Source of the DNA: Saprospiraceae bacterium
GTDB taxonomy: Bacteria; Bacteroidota; Bacteroidia; Chitinophagales; Saprospiraceae
Direction: 5' to 3'
Assembly (NCBI GenBank): GCA_020629315.1
Contig: JAHDDO010000007.1
Span: 9,067-73,066 of the forward strand
Length of the DNA stretch: 64,000 nt
Part shown: positions 10,501 to 19,340 of the stretch, piece by piece
Numbering within the stretch: the first letter of the stretch is position 1
How the letters are laid out: each line of letters starts with the position of its first letter
The notes under the pieces: generated by a model
Seen by the model: only the letters and a program-made list of their open reading frames with translations
Database searches by the model: none
Told to the model about the DNA's origin: nothing
Made by a program: the position numbers and the translations under genes

Positions 10501-10556
10501 CCTATAACACTTACGCAAAACAGCAAACAGGTCGAAATAGTAAAGAGTAGTTTCAT
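7512..10556 (-). CDS. SusC/RagA family TonB-linked outer membrane protein
   Basis: Carboxypeptidase-D-like N-term, plug [51 protein letters not shown]. Confidence 0.97.
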   Translation of the reverse strand: [1014 protein letters not shown]

Positions 10557-10578
10557 AAAGTTTTAGTTTAGTATTATC

Positions 10579-10592
10579 ATCACAATTGTGAT
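10579..10592. promoter_or_regulatory. Perfect 14-bp palindrome ATCACAATTGTGAT in the susC leader (putative operator)
   Basis: Direct reading; fully self-complementary. Confidence 0.5.
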
Positions 10593-10595
10593 ATG

Positions 10596-10634
10596 GAATT
10601 CGGGTCGCATTTTTCCGTAAACCTTCCCGAATTC
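10596..10634 (-). promoter_or_regulatory. Inverted repeat GAATTCGGG-N21-CCCGAATTC overlapping the predicted susC transcription start
   Basis: 9-bp perfect arms 10596-10604 and 10626-10634, next to a -7 element. Confidence 0.5.
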
Positions 10635-10637
10635 GAA

Positions 10638-10645
10638 CAAATATA
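10638..10645 (-). promoter_or_regulatory. Predicted Bacteroidota -7 element (TATATTTG) for the susC operon
   Basis: Minus-strand match to TAnnTTTG, about 82 nt upstream of the susC start. Confidence 0.55.
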
Positions 10646-10974
10646 ATTTTCTTTTGCAATCCTATCTGAAGATATTGTTACATCAACGGTACATCAAACA
10701 CAACAATATTATACATCAACATACTTTAAGCTAATTAATAGAATTATTGTTAAGACCTTAATTTCCAAGGGTTTAGTTGGCAAAAGTTACCTTTTTCACC
10801 ATTTCACATACTTTCTCAAGACAAATTTGGGGTTACACCAAACTGAAAATAATTCAGACATTTAATTTGCAATCTTTATAGCCTATTTTGGTTTCCATTT
10901 GTACGTATAATATGTAGCTATTTATAAGGGTCATAAAAATATCTTTTAGCTAGTTCTATACTTTTTCAAAACCA

Positions 10975-11967
10975 ATGTACTTTCACCATATGAATAGACA
11001 AGACCTTCTCACAAAATTTAATCTTGACCTTCCTGTGATCGCTTCACCCATGTTTATCGTTTCACAATTGGATCTGGTAAAAGCTTGCGTTGAAAATGGA
11101 ATCATTGGATCTTTTCCATCTCTTAATAATAGGAGCACCGAAGGTTTTGAAAAATGGGTGGTCGAACTAAATCAACACTTTGCTTCAGTAAGTGAAAAGA
11201 CTGGCAAAAAGCTACCTCCTTATGCTGTAAATCTAATCGTGCACCGCACAAACATAAGAGCAATGGTAGATTTAGAAATATGTGAGAAGCATAAAGTACC
11301 CATCATTATCACTTCTTTAGGTGCTGTATCGGAATTGGTTGACAGAGTGCATGCCTACGGAGGCCTGGTCTTTCATGATGTAACCAACCCGTACCATGCC
11401 CAAAAGGCTATTGATGCAGGTGTAGATGGGATTATTTGTGTATCCTCAGGAGCCGGCGGCCATGCAGGCACAACAAATCCTATACCGCTGGTTCACGAAA
11501 TACGAAAGATTTGGGATGGTTTGATTATCCTAGGCGGCTGTCTATCAACAGGGCAAGACGTAGCTACTGCACTCCAAATGGGTGCCGACATTGCTTATAT
11601 GGGAACTCGGTTTATAAATACGCAAGAAGCCATTGCCTCAGAAGGCTATAAACAGATGATCATAGATTCTGGAGCAAAGGATATTATCTACACAGCTGCC
11701 GTTTCCGGAATACCGGGTAATTATTTGGGAAAAAGCCTAATCGCAGCGGGAATCACGCCTGAACTATGGGAAAGTAAGACCAAGGTAGATTTTAACGAAA
11801 AGCTCAACACGGATGAGGCCAAGGCATGGAAAGATTTGTGGTCCGCAGGGCAAGGTGTGGCTAGTATACATGACAATCCCCCAGCTGCAGCATTGATCCA
11901 TTCCCTAAAATCGCAATTTAAAGAAGCGGTGCAAAGACAATCACGATTGTTAGAACAGTATAGCTAA
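10975..11967 (+). CDS. Nitronate monooxygenase (2-nitropropane dioxygenase family)
   Basis: LPVIASPMFIVS, GVDGIICVSSGAGGHAG, GADIAYMGTRFINTQEA; alternative start at 10990. Confidence 0.88.
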   Translation: MYFHHMNRQDLLTKFNLDLPVIASPMFIVSQLDLVKACVENGIIGSFPSLNNRSTEGFEKWVVELNQHFASVSEKTGKKLPPYAVNLIVHRTNIRAMVDLEICEKHKVPIIITSLGAVSELVDRVHAYGGLVFHDVTNPYHAQKAIDAGVDGIICVSSGAGGHAGTTNPIPLVHEIRKIWDGLIILGGCLSTGQDVATALQMGADIAYMGTRFINTQEAIASEGYKQMIIDSGAKDIIYTAAVSGIPGNYLGKSLIAAGITPELWESKTKVDFNEKLNTDEAKAWKDLWSAGQGVASIHDNPPAAALIHSLKSQFKEAVQRQSRLLEQYS

Positions 11968-12084
11968 CTTTTAGGCGACAAATCTAAATTTGAAGCACGA
12001 TTTGATATAACACAAGCTTCGTTTCGTCGAAAATTGAAATTTGGTTCTATTTTCTTATGCTTCTTTGGACTATATATCATCGAA

Positions 12085-12594
12085 ATGAAAAATATAGCCA
12101 CACTCTTAGTCTTTTCCCTGCTAAGCCAATTTGGTTTTGCACAATCAGAATCGAACTATCTCAACTCTATAGAAGGAGTAACTAATAAAATGCTTGATAT
12201 TATCTCAGGTGATATTGATGAGGAACGCGATTGGGATAGCTACAGAAATTTATTCTTACCAACGGCTCAAAAGATTTCAATACAAATCCAAAAAGATGGA
12301 AATGTTAAGGTTCGCAGCATGAACCTAGAAGAATTCATTAGATATGTAGGGCCCTTATATTCTAGGGATGGTTTTGAAGAATATAGCACGGGTGTAACTA
12401 TTAATGAATTTAACGGTATTGCTAATGTGTTCCAGAGTTTTTACTGCAAAAACCTGTTGGGGACGTATGAGCAAACAGGCATAAATAGTTATCAAATGGT
12501 ATTCAAAGATGATCGATGGTGGATCGCTAGTACTTTATTTACCAACGCCACAAAAGAAAATCCGGTCCCTGATAAATATTTGAAATCAAAGTAA
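12085..12594 (+). CDS. Exported hypothetical protein, possibly NTF2/SnoaL-like
   Basis: Signal peptide MKNIATLLVFSLLSQFGFAQ supports a start at 12085 rather than the track start 12034. Confidence 0.65.
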   Translation: MKNIATLLVFSLLSQFGFAQSESNYLNSIEGVTNKMLDIISGDIDEERDWDSYRNLFLPTAQKISIQIQKDGNVKVRSMNLEEFIRYVGPLYSRDGFEEYSTGVTINEFNGIANVFQSFYCKNLLGTYEQTGINSYQMVFKDDRWWIASTLFTNATKENPVPDKYLKSK

Positions 12595-12616
12595 ATCCAT
12601 TATAAAAACAACAACC

Positions 12617-12805
12617 ATGAAGAACAACAATTATTATCTAGATCGAGTCCTTCTTATTTTAGGTACTATCACAATTTTAACGGGCGTATACGCTTTTGTG
12701 CAACTAAAACCCTTCTCGATATATCTGCCAGCACTATTATTTGGAAGTATACTATTCTGGGGAGGCTACATACAATGGCTGCAGAATAGTAATTCAAGAT
12801 TATAA
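12617..12805 (+). CDS. Small two-helix membrane protein
   Basis: 62 aa ORF with two hydrophobic segments, directly downstream of the previous CDS. Confidence 0.5.
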   Translation: MKNNNYYLDRVLLILGTITILTGVYAFVQLKPFSIYLPALLFGSILFWGGYIQWLQNSNSRL

Positions 12806-12813
12806 GTCGAAAA

Positions 12814-13536
12814 TCAAGGACACTTAATCAGCATTCGTTCTACATAGAACCAAAGCAGGTTCACTACTTCATCATAGTTATCCTTAGCTACCTTAACATC
12901 TGTCAATCTAGGCAGATGTTCTGCAAAATAGATTTGATTATTGGCCATTTCGAAAAAACTGCTGGCCATTGAATGAGAATATGGAAATGCAGGATCCAAC
13001 TCTAATATTACATCAGCGATTTTTTGACACAGCTCCTTGTAACTAGTAAAGAAACCTTCCTTATTCTCTTCATCTACCTTTTTGGTATGATATGCCTTAG
13101 AACCCTCTGAGATAATGATTCTATGTAATACCTTCTCATTCACATATTCAGTAGATGGGTTTTCCTTGGTCGCATCTACAATCGTCTCCACGATAATTTT
13201 CATTTTTCGCTTTGGATCATCAATATTTCTCGTATTAATATCCAAAAGGTAGCTAACCCAATTCCAATACCATATTTCGAGATATAACAGTAGCATGTGC
13301 TTATTCTCAAAATATCGGTACAGTGAGGTTTCATTCGATCCCATCTTCTCAGCAAGCTTTCGAAAGGTGAAACACTCAAAACCAATATCGTCAATAAGCA
13401 ATATACTATGCTTAATAATGCTCCGCCCCAATGTGGTCATTTGTGGGTCTCGGAGGTACAATCCCTGAGGTATCGATATGCTTAAACCAACTGACATCTT
13501 GTCAAATTTAAAAATAGTTGCTAATTCCGTGAACAA
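12814..13536 (-). CDS. TetR/AcrR family transcriptional regulator
   Basis: N-terminal HTH GFECFTFRKLAEKMGSNETSLYRYFENKHMLLLYL; alternative start MSVGLS at 13497. Confidence 0.88.
   Translation of the reverse strand: MFTELATIFKFDKMSVGLSISIPQGLYLRDPQMTTLGRSIIKHSILLIDDIGFECFTFRKLAEKMGSNETSLYRYFENKHMLLLYLEIWYWNWVSYLLDINTRNIDDPKRKMKIIVETIVDATKENPSTEYVNEKVLHRIIISEGSKAYHTKKVDEENKEGFFTSYKELCQKIADVILELDPAFPYSHSMASSFFEMANNQIYFAEHLPRLTDVKVAKDNYDEVVNLLWFYVERMLIKCP
13503..13510 (-). promoter_or_regulatory. Possible -7 element TAAATTTG for the tetR gene
   Basis: Minus-strand TAAATTTG 5 nt upstream of alternative start 13497. Confidence 0.35.
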
Positions 13537-13585
13537 TATTAATCACAATTTTATTAGTAATACTTACATTTAAAAATTGTTTACT

Positions 13586-13593
13586 TAAATTTG
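13586..13593 (+). promoter_or_regulatory. Predicted -7 element TAAATTTG for the SulP-carbonic anhydrase operon
   Basis: TAnnTTTG match 20 nt upstream of the start codon. Confidence 0.5.
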
Positions 13594-13613
13594 CGCAACG
13601 AAAACTAAAAACT

Positions 13614-15227
13614 ATGTCTAAGTATCTTTCAAATTTGAAAAGTGACATTCCTGCATCGATTGTGGTATTCCTTGTAGCTGTACCCCTATGTTTGGGTATC
13701 GCATTAGCATCAGGAGCCCCTCTATTTTCAGGTATTATTGCCGGAATTATAGGTGGAATCGTAGTGGGTGCCTTAAGTGGTTCACAGCTAGGTGTAAGTG
13801 GGCCTGCCGCTGGTCTTGCTGTTATTGTACTAACCGCTATTCAAGATTTAGGGTCTTTCCAAATCTTTCTATTAGCGGTGGTAATTGCAGGTATATTCCA
13901 AACAGTATTAGGGTTTCTTAAAGCCGGGATCATTGGGTATTATTTTCCATCTTCCGTAATTAAAGGTATGTTAGCCGGTATTGGTGTGATAATCTTCCTT
14001 AAGCAAATACCTCATGCCGTAGGCTATGACAAAGATTTCGAAGGGAGTCTATCGTTTGCGCAACCCGACGGACACAATACATTGAGTCAATTATATTATA
14101 TGATGGAGGGAATCTCTCCAGGCGCAGTTATAATTACGTTGGTTTCATTAGCAATACTCATCCTTTGGGAACAAGGTTTTATGAAAAAGATTGCCTTGTT
14201 TAAAATAGTCCAAGGTCCATTAGTGGTAGTAACCTTAGGTATTATTTTAGGTCTTGCTTTCCAAGGTACAGACTGGGCGCTTAAGACAGACCAAATCGTT
14301 TCAATTCCAGTTGCAGAAGGTATTTCAGGCTTCTTAAACCTGTTTACTTTCCCAGACTTCTCCGCTTGGAACAATCCTCAAGTATATACAGTCGCGATCA
14401 CGTTAGCTGTAGTAGCTTCATTAGAAACATTATTATGTCTGGAAGCAACTGACAAATTAGATCCGATGAAACGAGTGTCACCGGCAAATCAAGAATTAAA
14501 AGCGCAAGGGATTGGGAATTTGTTATCTGGCCTAATTGGCGGTCTTCCCGTTACACAAGTAATTGTTCGTAGTTCCACAAACATTTTATCAGGTGGTAAA
14601 ACTAAGATGGCTGCCATTCTTCACGGGTTTATTTTGTTGGGAACCGCAATGGTAATTCCTAATATTCTAAACTTGATTCCATTATCATGCTTAGCCGCTA
14701 TTTTATTCTTAGTTGGATATAAATTAGCTAAACCGGTTTTATTTAAAGAAATGTACGCAAAGGGATGGTCTTCATTCATTCCATTCATCGTGACCATCGT
14801 AGGTATTGTTCTTACAGATTTATTAATGGGTATTGGCATTGGAATGGCCGTAGCAATATTCTATGTGTTGTATAATAATTATAAAAAGCCATTTCATTTT
14901 GAAACTGAAAATCATTTAGGTGAAGAAGGTGATATCAGAATCGAATTATCTGAAGAAGTTACCTTCTTGAATAAAGCGAATATTCAACGTGCACTAAACA
15001 TTGTTCCAGAAAATAGAAAGGTGATCATTGATGCTTCTAAAGCTATTGATATTGATGTAGACGTAATCGAAATCATTGAAGAATTCGAAATAAATGCACG
15101 AGAGAAAAATATTGAAGTAGAAATTATTGAAAGAAGACGAAAACCGTCTGAGCAAAGAGCCGTCATGACACTGGAAGCGGCTATTGCCGATCACACTCCT
15201 ACAAAATCAAAAATGAAAACAGCATGA
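13614..15227 (+). CDS. SulP family inorganic anion (probable bicarbonate/sulfate) transporter
   Basis: DIPASIVVFLVAVPLCLGIALASGAP, GVSGPAAGL, C-terminal STAS-like segment; overlaps the carbonic anhydrase by ATGA. Confidence 0.93.
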   Translation: MSKYLSNLKSDIPASIVVFLVAVPLCLGIALASGAPLFSGIIAGIIGGIVVGALSGSQLGVSGPAAGLAVIVLTAIQDLGSFQIFLLAVVIAGIFQTVLGFLKAGIIGYYFPSSVIKGMLAGIGVIIFLKQIPHAVGYDKDFEGSLSFAQPDGHNTLSQLYYMMEGISPGAVIITLVSLAILILWEQGFMKKIALFKIVQGPLVVVTLGIILGLAFQGTDWALKTDQIVSIPVAEGISGFLNLFTFPDFSAWNNPQVYTVAITLAVVASLETLLCLEATDKLDPMKRVSPANQELKAQGIGNLLSGLIGGLPVTQVIVRSSTNILSGGKTKMAAILHGFILLGTAMVIPNILNLIPLSCLAAILFLVGYKLAKPVLFKEMYAKGWSSFIPFIVTIVGIVLTDLLMGIGIGMAVAIFYVLYNNYKKPFHFETENHLGEEGDIRIELSEEVTFLNKANIQRALNIVPENRKVIIDASKAIDIDVDVIEIIEEFEINAREKNIEVEIIERRRKPSEQRAVMTLEAAIADHTPTKSKMKTA

Positions 15228-15865
15228 TAGAAACACTAGCTAATTATACACAAACCAAAGAAAGTCAATCTTCATTACAACCCGCAACTGTAAAAGATCT
15301 ATTGGTTGAAGGAAATAAAAGATTTACATCTAAAAATCCTATTAGTCGTAACTATGATGCACAGATTGAGCAAACCAGTACAGGACAATTTCCATTTGCC
15401 GCTGTTGTAAGTTGCATCGATTCAAGAATTCCTACAGAGATTATTTTTGATCAAGGTATCGGAGACATCTTTAATGCACGAATCGCAGGAAACTTTGTCA
15501 ATACTGATATTCTAGGAAGCCTGGAATTCGCTTGCAAACTAGCTGGATCCAAACTAATTGTGGTAATGGGTCACACATCTTGTGGAGCAGTAAAAGGTGC
15601 TTGTGATAATGCAAAATTAGGGAATTTAACCGCTATGCTTGATAAGATAATGCCTGCTGTAAACAACACAACTACAGCAGAAAACGAAGCAAGAGATTCT
15701 AGCAATTTGGATTTCGTTAATCGAGTGGCTGAAGAAAACGTAAATCTGACTATCGCAAAGATTAAATCAGATAGTGAGGTACTAAACACTATGTATACTG
15801 ACGGGGACATAGATATCCTCGGCGCAATATATGACGTGAAAACGGGCAATGTCCGTTTTCTATAG
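15224..15865 (+). CDS. Beta-class carbonic anhydrase
   Basis: VVSCIDSRIPTEIIFDQGIGDIFNARIAGN and VMGHTSCGAVKGA zinc/active-site motifs. Confidence 0.95.
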   Translation: MIETLANYTQTKESQSSLQPATVKDLLVEGNKRFTSKNPISRNYDAQIEQTSTGQFPFAAVVSCIDSRIPTEIIFDQGIGDIFNARIAGNFVNTDILGSLEFACKLAGSKLIVVMGHTSCGAVKGACDNAKLGNLTAMLDKIMPAVNNTTTAENEARDSSNLDFVNRVAEENVNLTIAKIKSDSEVLNTMYTDGDIDILGAIYDVKTGNVRFL

Positions 15866-15907
15866 AATGATGAACAGCTCACAACGGTGAGTAATCAAAA
15901 CCAAACC

Positions 15908-15939
15908 AGCCAGCCTTTAGTCAAAGGGCTGGCTTTTTT
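15908..15939 (+). terminator. Rho-independent terminator after carbonic anhydrase
   Basis: AGCCAGCCTTTAGTCAAAGGGCTGGCTTTTTT. Confidence 0.85.
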
Positions 15940-15962
15940 AATTTAGCAAATAATTTGCACTT

Positions 15963-16682
15963 ATGTGGCTATTTGCCGGTTTATCCGCTTTTTTTATTGG
16001 TATTTCTAAAGGAGGACTTAAAGGGATGGGTCCTATCGTAGTGCTATGTATGGCCTATGCTTTTGGTGCTAAAGCCTCGACTGGTATCCTGGTTCCTTTA
16101 CTATTAGTGGGGGATAGTATCGCATTAGTCACCTATAGAAAATTTATCAGTAAAAAACACATCATTCAATTTACACCGTGGGTGATCCTAGGCATACTAA
16201 TCGGCGTCTATATTGGCAAAGACTTGCCTGAAATTTGGTTTAAAAAAGGTCTTGCCATACTCATTTTAAGCAGTTTATTAATTCTATGGTATTGGGATTT
16301 CTACTTGAAAAAGAATGTAAAAAACAGCCCAAGCCTAACGGGTATTACTGGCTTAGGCGCCGGAATATTTACCATGCTCGGCAATTTAGCAGGGGCTTTC
16401 TCGAATATCTATTTCCTAATGACAGGGCTAGACAAAAAGCATATCATCGGAACATCCACCCTTATTTTCTTTTTGATCAATGCTTTCAAAATTCCCTTTC
16501 ACATTTTCAGCTGGCATACGATAACTTGGGAAACCTTACGCATTGATGTAATACTCATACCCGTACTAGCCCTAGGATTTTTGTGCGGATATGTATTAGT
16601 GAAACGAATTAGTGAAACGGGGTATAGAAAATTTTTATATGCTGCGACAATCTTGGGTGCTCTATTTCTGTCTATTCAATAA
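15963..16682 (+). CDS. TSUP family (TauE/SafE) permease
   Basis: FIGISKGGLKGMGPIVVL and repeated hydrophobic segments. Confidence 0.8.
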   Translation: MWLFAGLSAFFIGISKGGLKGMGPIVVLCMAYAFGAKASTGILVPLLLVGDSIALVTYRKFISKKHIIQFTPWVILGILIGVYIGKDLPEIWFKKGLAILILSSLLILWYWDFYLKKNVKNSPSLTGITGLGAGIFTMLGNLAGAFSNIYFLMTGLDKKHIIGTSTLIFFLINAFKIPFHIFSWHTITWETLRIDVILIPVLALGFLCGYVLVKRISETGYRKFLYAATILGALFLSIQ

Positions 16683-17243
16683 TTTGTGATCAAATTCAAA
16701 TAATATCTCCTCAGCATCTCTCAATATCCACGAGCGCTCAAGCCAATGTTTTTCATAACGATCAAACATAAAAAAGAGAGTCGCAAAAAGACAACTCCAC
16801 ATGATGAAGTACGTAAAAATGTCAATATAAAATATTTCTGACTCGCCAAAATAAATGCCCAGTCCGCAAAATATCAGAAAGGCTAAACCAAAGACACAGA
16901 ATATAAACTTAGGTTTGACAAATACATCTCTAATTAAGAAAAGATTCTTGTGGCGTTGAGTAAAAAGATTATTTCTCCGTAAAGAAGCAATTAAAATGAT
17001 GAGCAATAAGTCAATTATGGTTAGATAATATATAAGCTCATTTTTAATAAAACCAAAACCAATCTTACGAAATAAAAAGTCTAATTTTTCTTGCCCTTGA
17101 GGCACAGATAAGGCCTCAATATATGGTGCGTAAAAGTATGCAAAAACAAAAAATATCAGCGTCCATAAAATGGAGCGAGCATAAAGGAATATAAAAGTGA
17201 AAAGAAAGTACGTCGTTACTTTTGCAATTTCTTTCCTATCCAT
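16662..17243 (-). CDS. Hypothetical membrane protein
   Basis: 193 aa ORF with about four hydrophobic segments; 3' end overlaps the convergent TSUP gene. Confidence 0.6.
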   Translation of the reverse strand: MDRKEIAKVTTYFLFTFIFLYARSILWTLIFFVFAYFYAPYIEALSVPQGQEKLDFLFRKIGFGFIKNELIYYLTIIDLLLIILIASLRRNNLFTQRHKNLFLIRDVFVKPKFIFCVFGLAFLIFCGLGIYFGESEIFYIDIFTYFIMWSCLFATLFFMFDRYEKHWLERSWILRDAEEILFEFDHKLLNRQK

Positions 17244-17258
17244 ACAGCTCCTTTGTTA

Positions 17259-17696
17259 TTAGCGAAACCCTTCGATATACTTCGCTACCGCCACAATTTC
17301 TGCATCACTCATTACTCCTTTAAAAGGCGTCATTAATCCTTTACCAAAGTAAACTTGTGCTACACTTTCTTCCAATGGCAATTTAGATATACTGAGGTCC
17401 TTGGATCCATTAATGACCATATTACCTTTAATGCCATGACAAGCAGCACAATGAATTTTAAATTTCTTTGCGGCATCCACGTCAGCCACATCTTTATCAG
17501 AAACCGACTTTAATAACTTGACCGCTTCTTTATAATGCTCATCCGAAACGGTTCGTTTTGGCGCACTCTTTTTAGTTGGCTTGGTTACTTGCTCTTTGGT
17601 TTCTACTTTATTTTTCTTTGGAGCTGGAGTACTGGGCTTCTCTGTGCAAGAAGCCAATAATAGTAGTGTGGCAACAATGATGATAACTTCCTTCAT
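17259..17696 (-). CDS. Monohaem cytochrome c lipoprotein
   Basis: LLASCTEK lipobox; IHCAACHGIKGN haem motif; GLMTPFKGVMSDAEIVAVAKYI. Confidence 0.88.
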   Translation of the reverse strand: MKEVIIIVATLLLLASCTEKPSTPAPKKNKVETKEQVTKPTKKSAPKRTVSDEHYKEAVKLLKSVSDKDVADVDAAKKFKIHCAACHGIKGNMVINGSKDLSISKLPLEESVAQVYFGKGLMTPFKGVMSDAEIVAVAKYIEGFR

Positions 17697-17758
17697 GCGA
17701 TCGTTTTCTTAACTATTAAATATAAGCGCATTCCCAAAATAGACATAAAAGTCACTTA

Positions 17759-19246
17759 TCATTTTTTCCTTCGCTTCTTTTTTCTTCTAGGAGCGCCCTG
17801 ACCATCACGGGCCGAACTTTGGTGCCGCTTTTGCCCTCTTGTTCCTCGCTTGTTCCAGTGCTTCTTACCTTTGCCACCTCTACCCCCTTTTTCTTTAGAT
17901 TTCTGCTCTTCGTAATTCAGGTTTCGATCCGAATCAATATGAAATTTCTCATATTCATTCATCAGCACTTTAGCTATCAACTCCTCCTTAGACAAATTAC
18001 CAAAAAGTGTGATAGCCTGATCCAATAATTCAGGATCGAGTTTCTTCTTAGTGGGCGTATTCAAGACATTTTTAGCCCAATTACGCACTCTGATGTTCAA
18101 TACATCTTTGGACTCAGGTACCAAAATTTTCTTAAACTCAATCTTTAAGGTCTTTTCTATTCGATTCAGCTTGTATCGCTCTCGTCCATTTGTAAAGCAA
18201 ATAGAAACCCCTTTTTTTCCAGCTCTTGCCGTCCGACCAGACCGGTGCGTGTAATATGCCACACTATCAGGTAAAGAAAAATGAAAAACATGGCTTAGGT
18301 CCTGAACATCTATACCTCTCGCAGCTACATCCGTCGCTACAAGTAATTGTAATTCATTTTTTCTAAATCGCTGCATTACGCGATCCCTTTGCGCCTGAGA
18401 TAGATCTCCATGCAAGGCATCCACCTTGTAATCTACTGAGATCAATCGCTCCGCTAACTCCTGGGTGTCTCGCTTCGTCCGACAAAAAACCACGCCTCGC
18501 ATATCGCCATGAATATCCAGAAATCGCTTCAGTGCCTCCGACTTATCCTGGGTTTTGACAACAACATATCGATGCTTGATATTTTTGTTTATCTCACTTT
18601 TTGGATTTATCCGTATCTCAAATGGATCGTGCATATACTCAGCCACAATCTTCTTGATAAAGTCTGGCATGGTTGCAGAAAAAAGCCACGTCAGTTTATC
18701 GTCAGGCGTATATTGAAGAATTTCATCCAACTCATCCTTAAATCCCATATTAAGCATTTCATCCGCTTCATCTAGGACCAAAAATTTAAGTTGATTTAAT
18801 TTTACAGCCTTACGCTTTATCAAGTCAATGAGTCGACCGGGCGTAGCAATAATTACGTGCTGTGTCTTTTTAAGAGCTCGTATTTGTACTCGGATCTCTT
18901 GACCACCATACACAGCCAGCATATTTATTTTTTCCTTGTACTTCCCAAATAAATGTAACTGCTCCGCAATCTGTTTTCCTAACTCTCGCGTAGGAGCCAA
19001 GATGAGCCCTTGAGTGTACTCCTCAGAAGCATTGACCGCTTCAATCAAAGGCAATCCAAACGCCGCTGTTTTCCCGGTACCTGTCTGTGCCAACCCGATC
19101 AGATCACGGGGCTCGTTCATTAATTTAGGGATAGCCGCCGCTTGGATTTCCGTTGGCTTTTTGAAACCCAATTCCTCGATTGCTTTTAGTACTTCTCCAG
19201 AAATACCTAACTGCTCAAAATTTTCCAATGTATGTTTTTTCTGCAC
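17759..19246 (-). CDS. DEAD-box ATP-dependent RNA helicase
   Basis: AQTGTGKTAAF, PTRELG, VLDEADEML, SATMP, HRSGRTARAGKKG; basic C-terminal tail. Confidence 0.96.
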   Translation of the reverse strand: MQKKHTLENFEQLGISGEVLKAIEELGFKKPTEIQAAAIPKLMNEPRDLIGLAQTGTGKTAAFGLPLIEAVNASEEYTQGLILAPTRELGKQIAEQLHLFGKYKEKINMLAVYGGQEIRVQIRALKKTQHVIIATPGRLIDLIKRKAVKLNQLKFLVLDEADEMLNMGFKDELDEILQYTPDDKLTWLFSATMPDFIKKIVAEYMHDPFEIRINPKSEINKNIKHRYVVVKTQDKSEALKRFLDIHGDMRGVVFCRTKRDTQELAERLISVDYKVDALHGDLSQAQRDRVMQRFRKNELQLLVATDVAARGIDVQDLSHVFHFSLPDSVAYYTHRSGRTARAGKKGVSICFTNGRERYKLNRIEKTLKIEFKKILVPESKDVLNIRVRNWAKNVLNTPTKKKLDPELLDQAITLFGNLSKEELIAKVLMNEYEKFHIDSDRNLNYEEQKSKEKGGRGGKGKKHWNKRGTRGQKRHQSSARDGQGAPRRKKKRRKK

Positions 19247-19340
19247 TAAAGGCCGTGCCCGGCTGTAATGAGGCGCAAAGTAACGACAATTGCAGGGAAA
19301 GAAGCGTCTTTGATCATAATTATCATGCGAGGTATTGTAT

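Noticed and set aside
10579-10592. CRP/FNR site in the susC leader
   Set aside because: Half-sites are TCACA-AT-TGTGA, the reverse of the CRP arrangement TGTGA-N6-TCACA; kept only as an unassigned palindrome.
17819-18775. Plus-strand ORFs inside the DEAD-box helicase gene
   Set aside because: Shadow ORFs opposite a gene with all helicase motifs intact.
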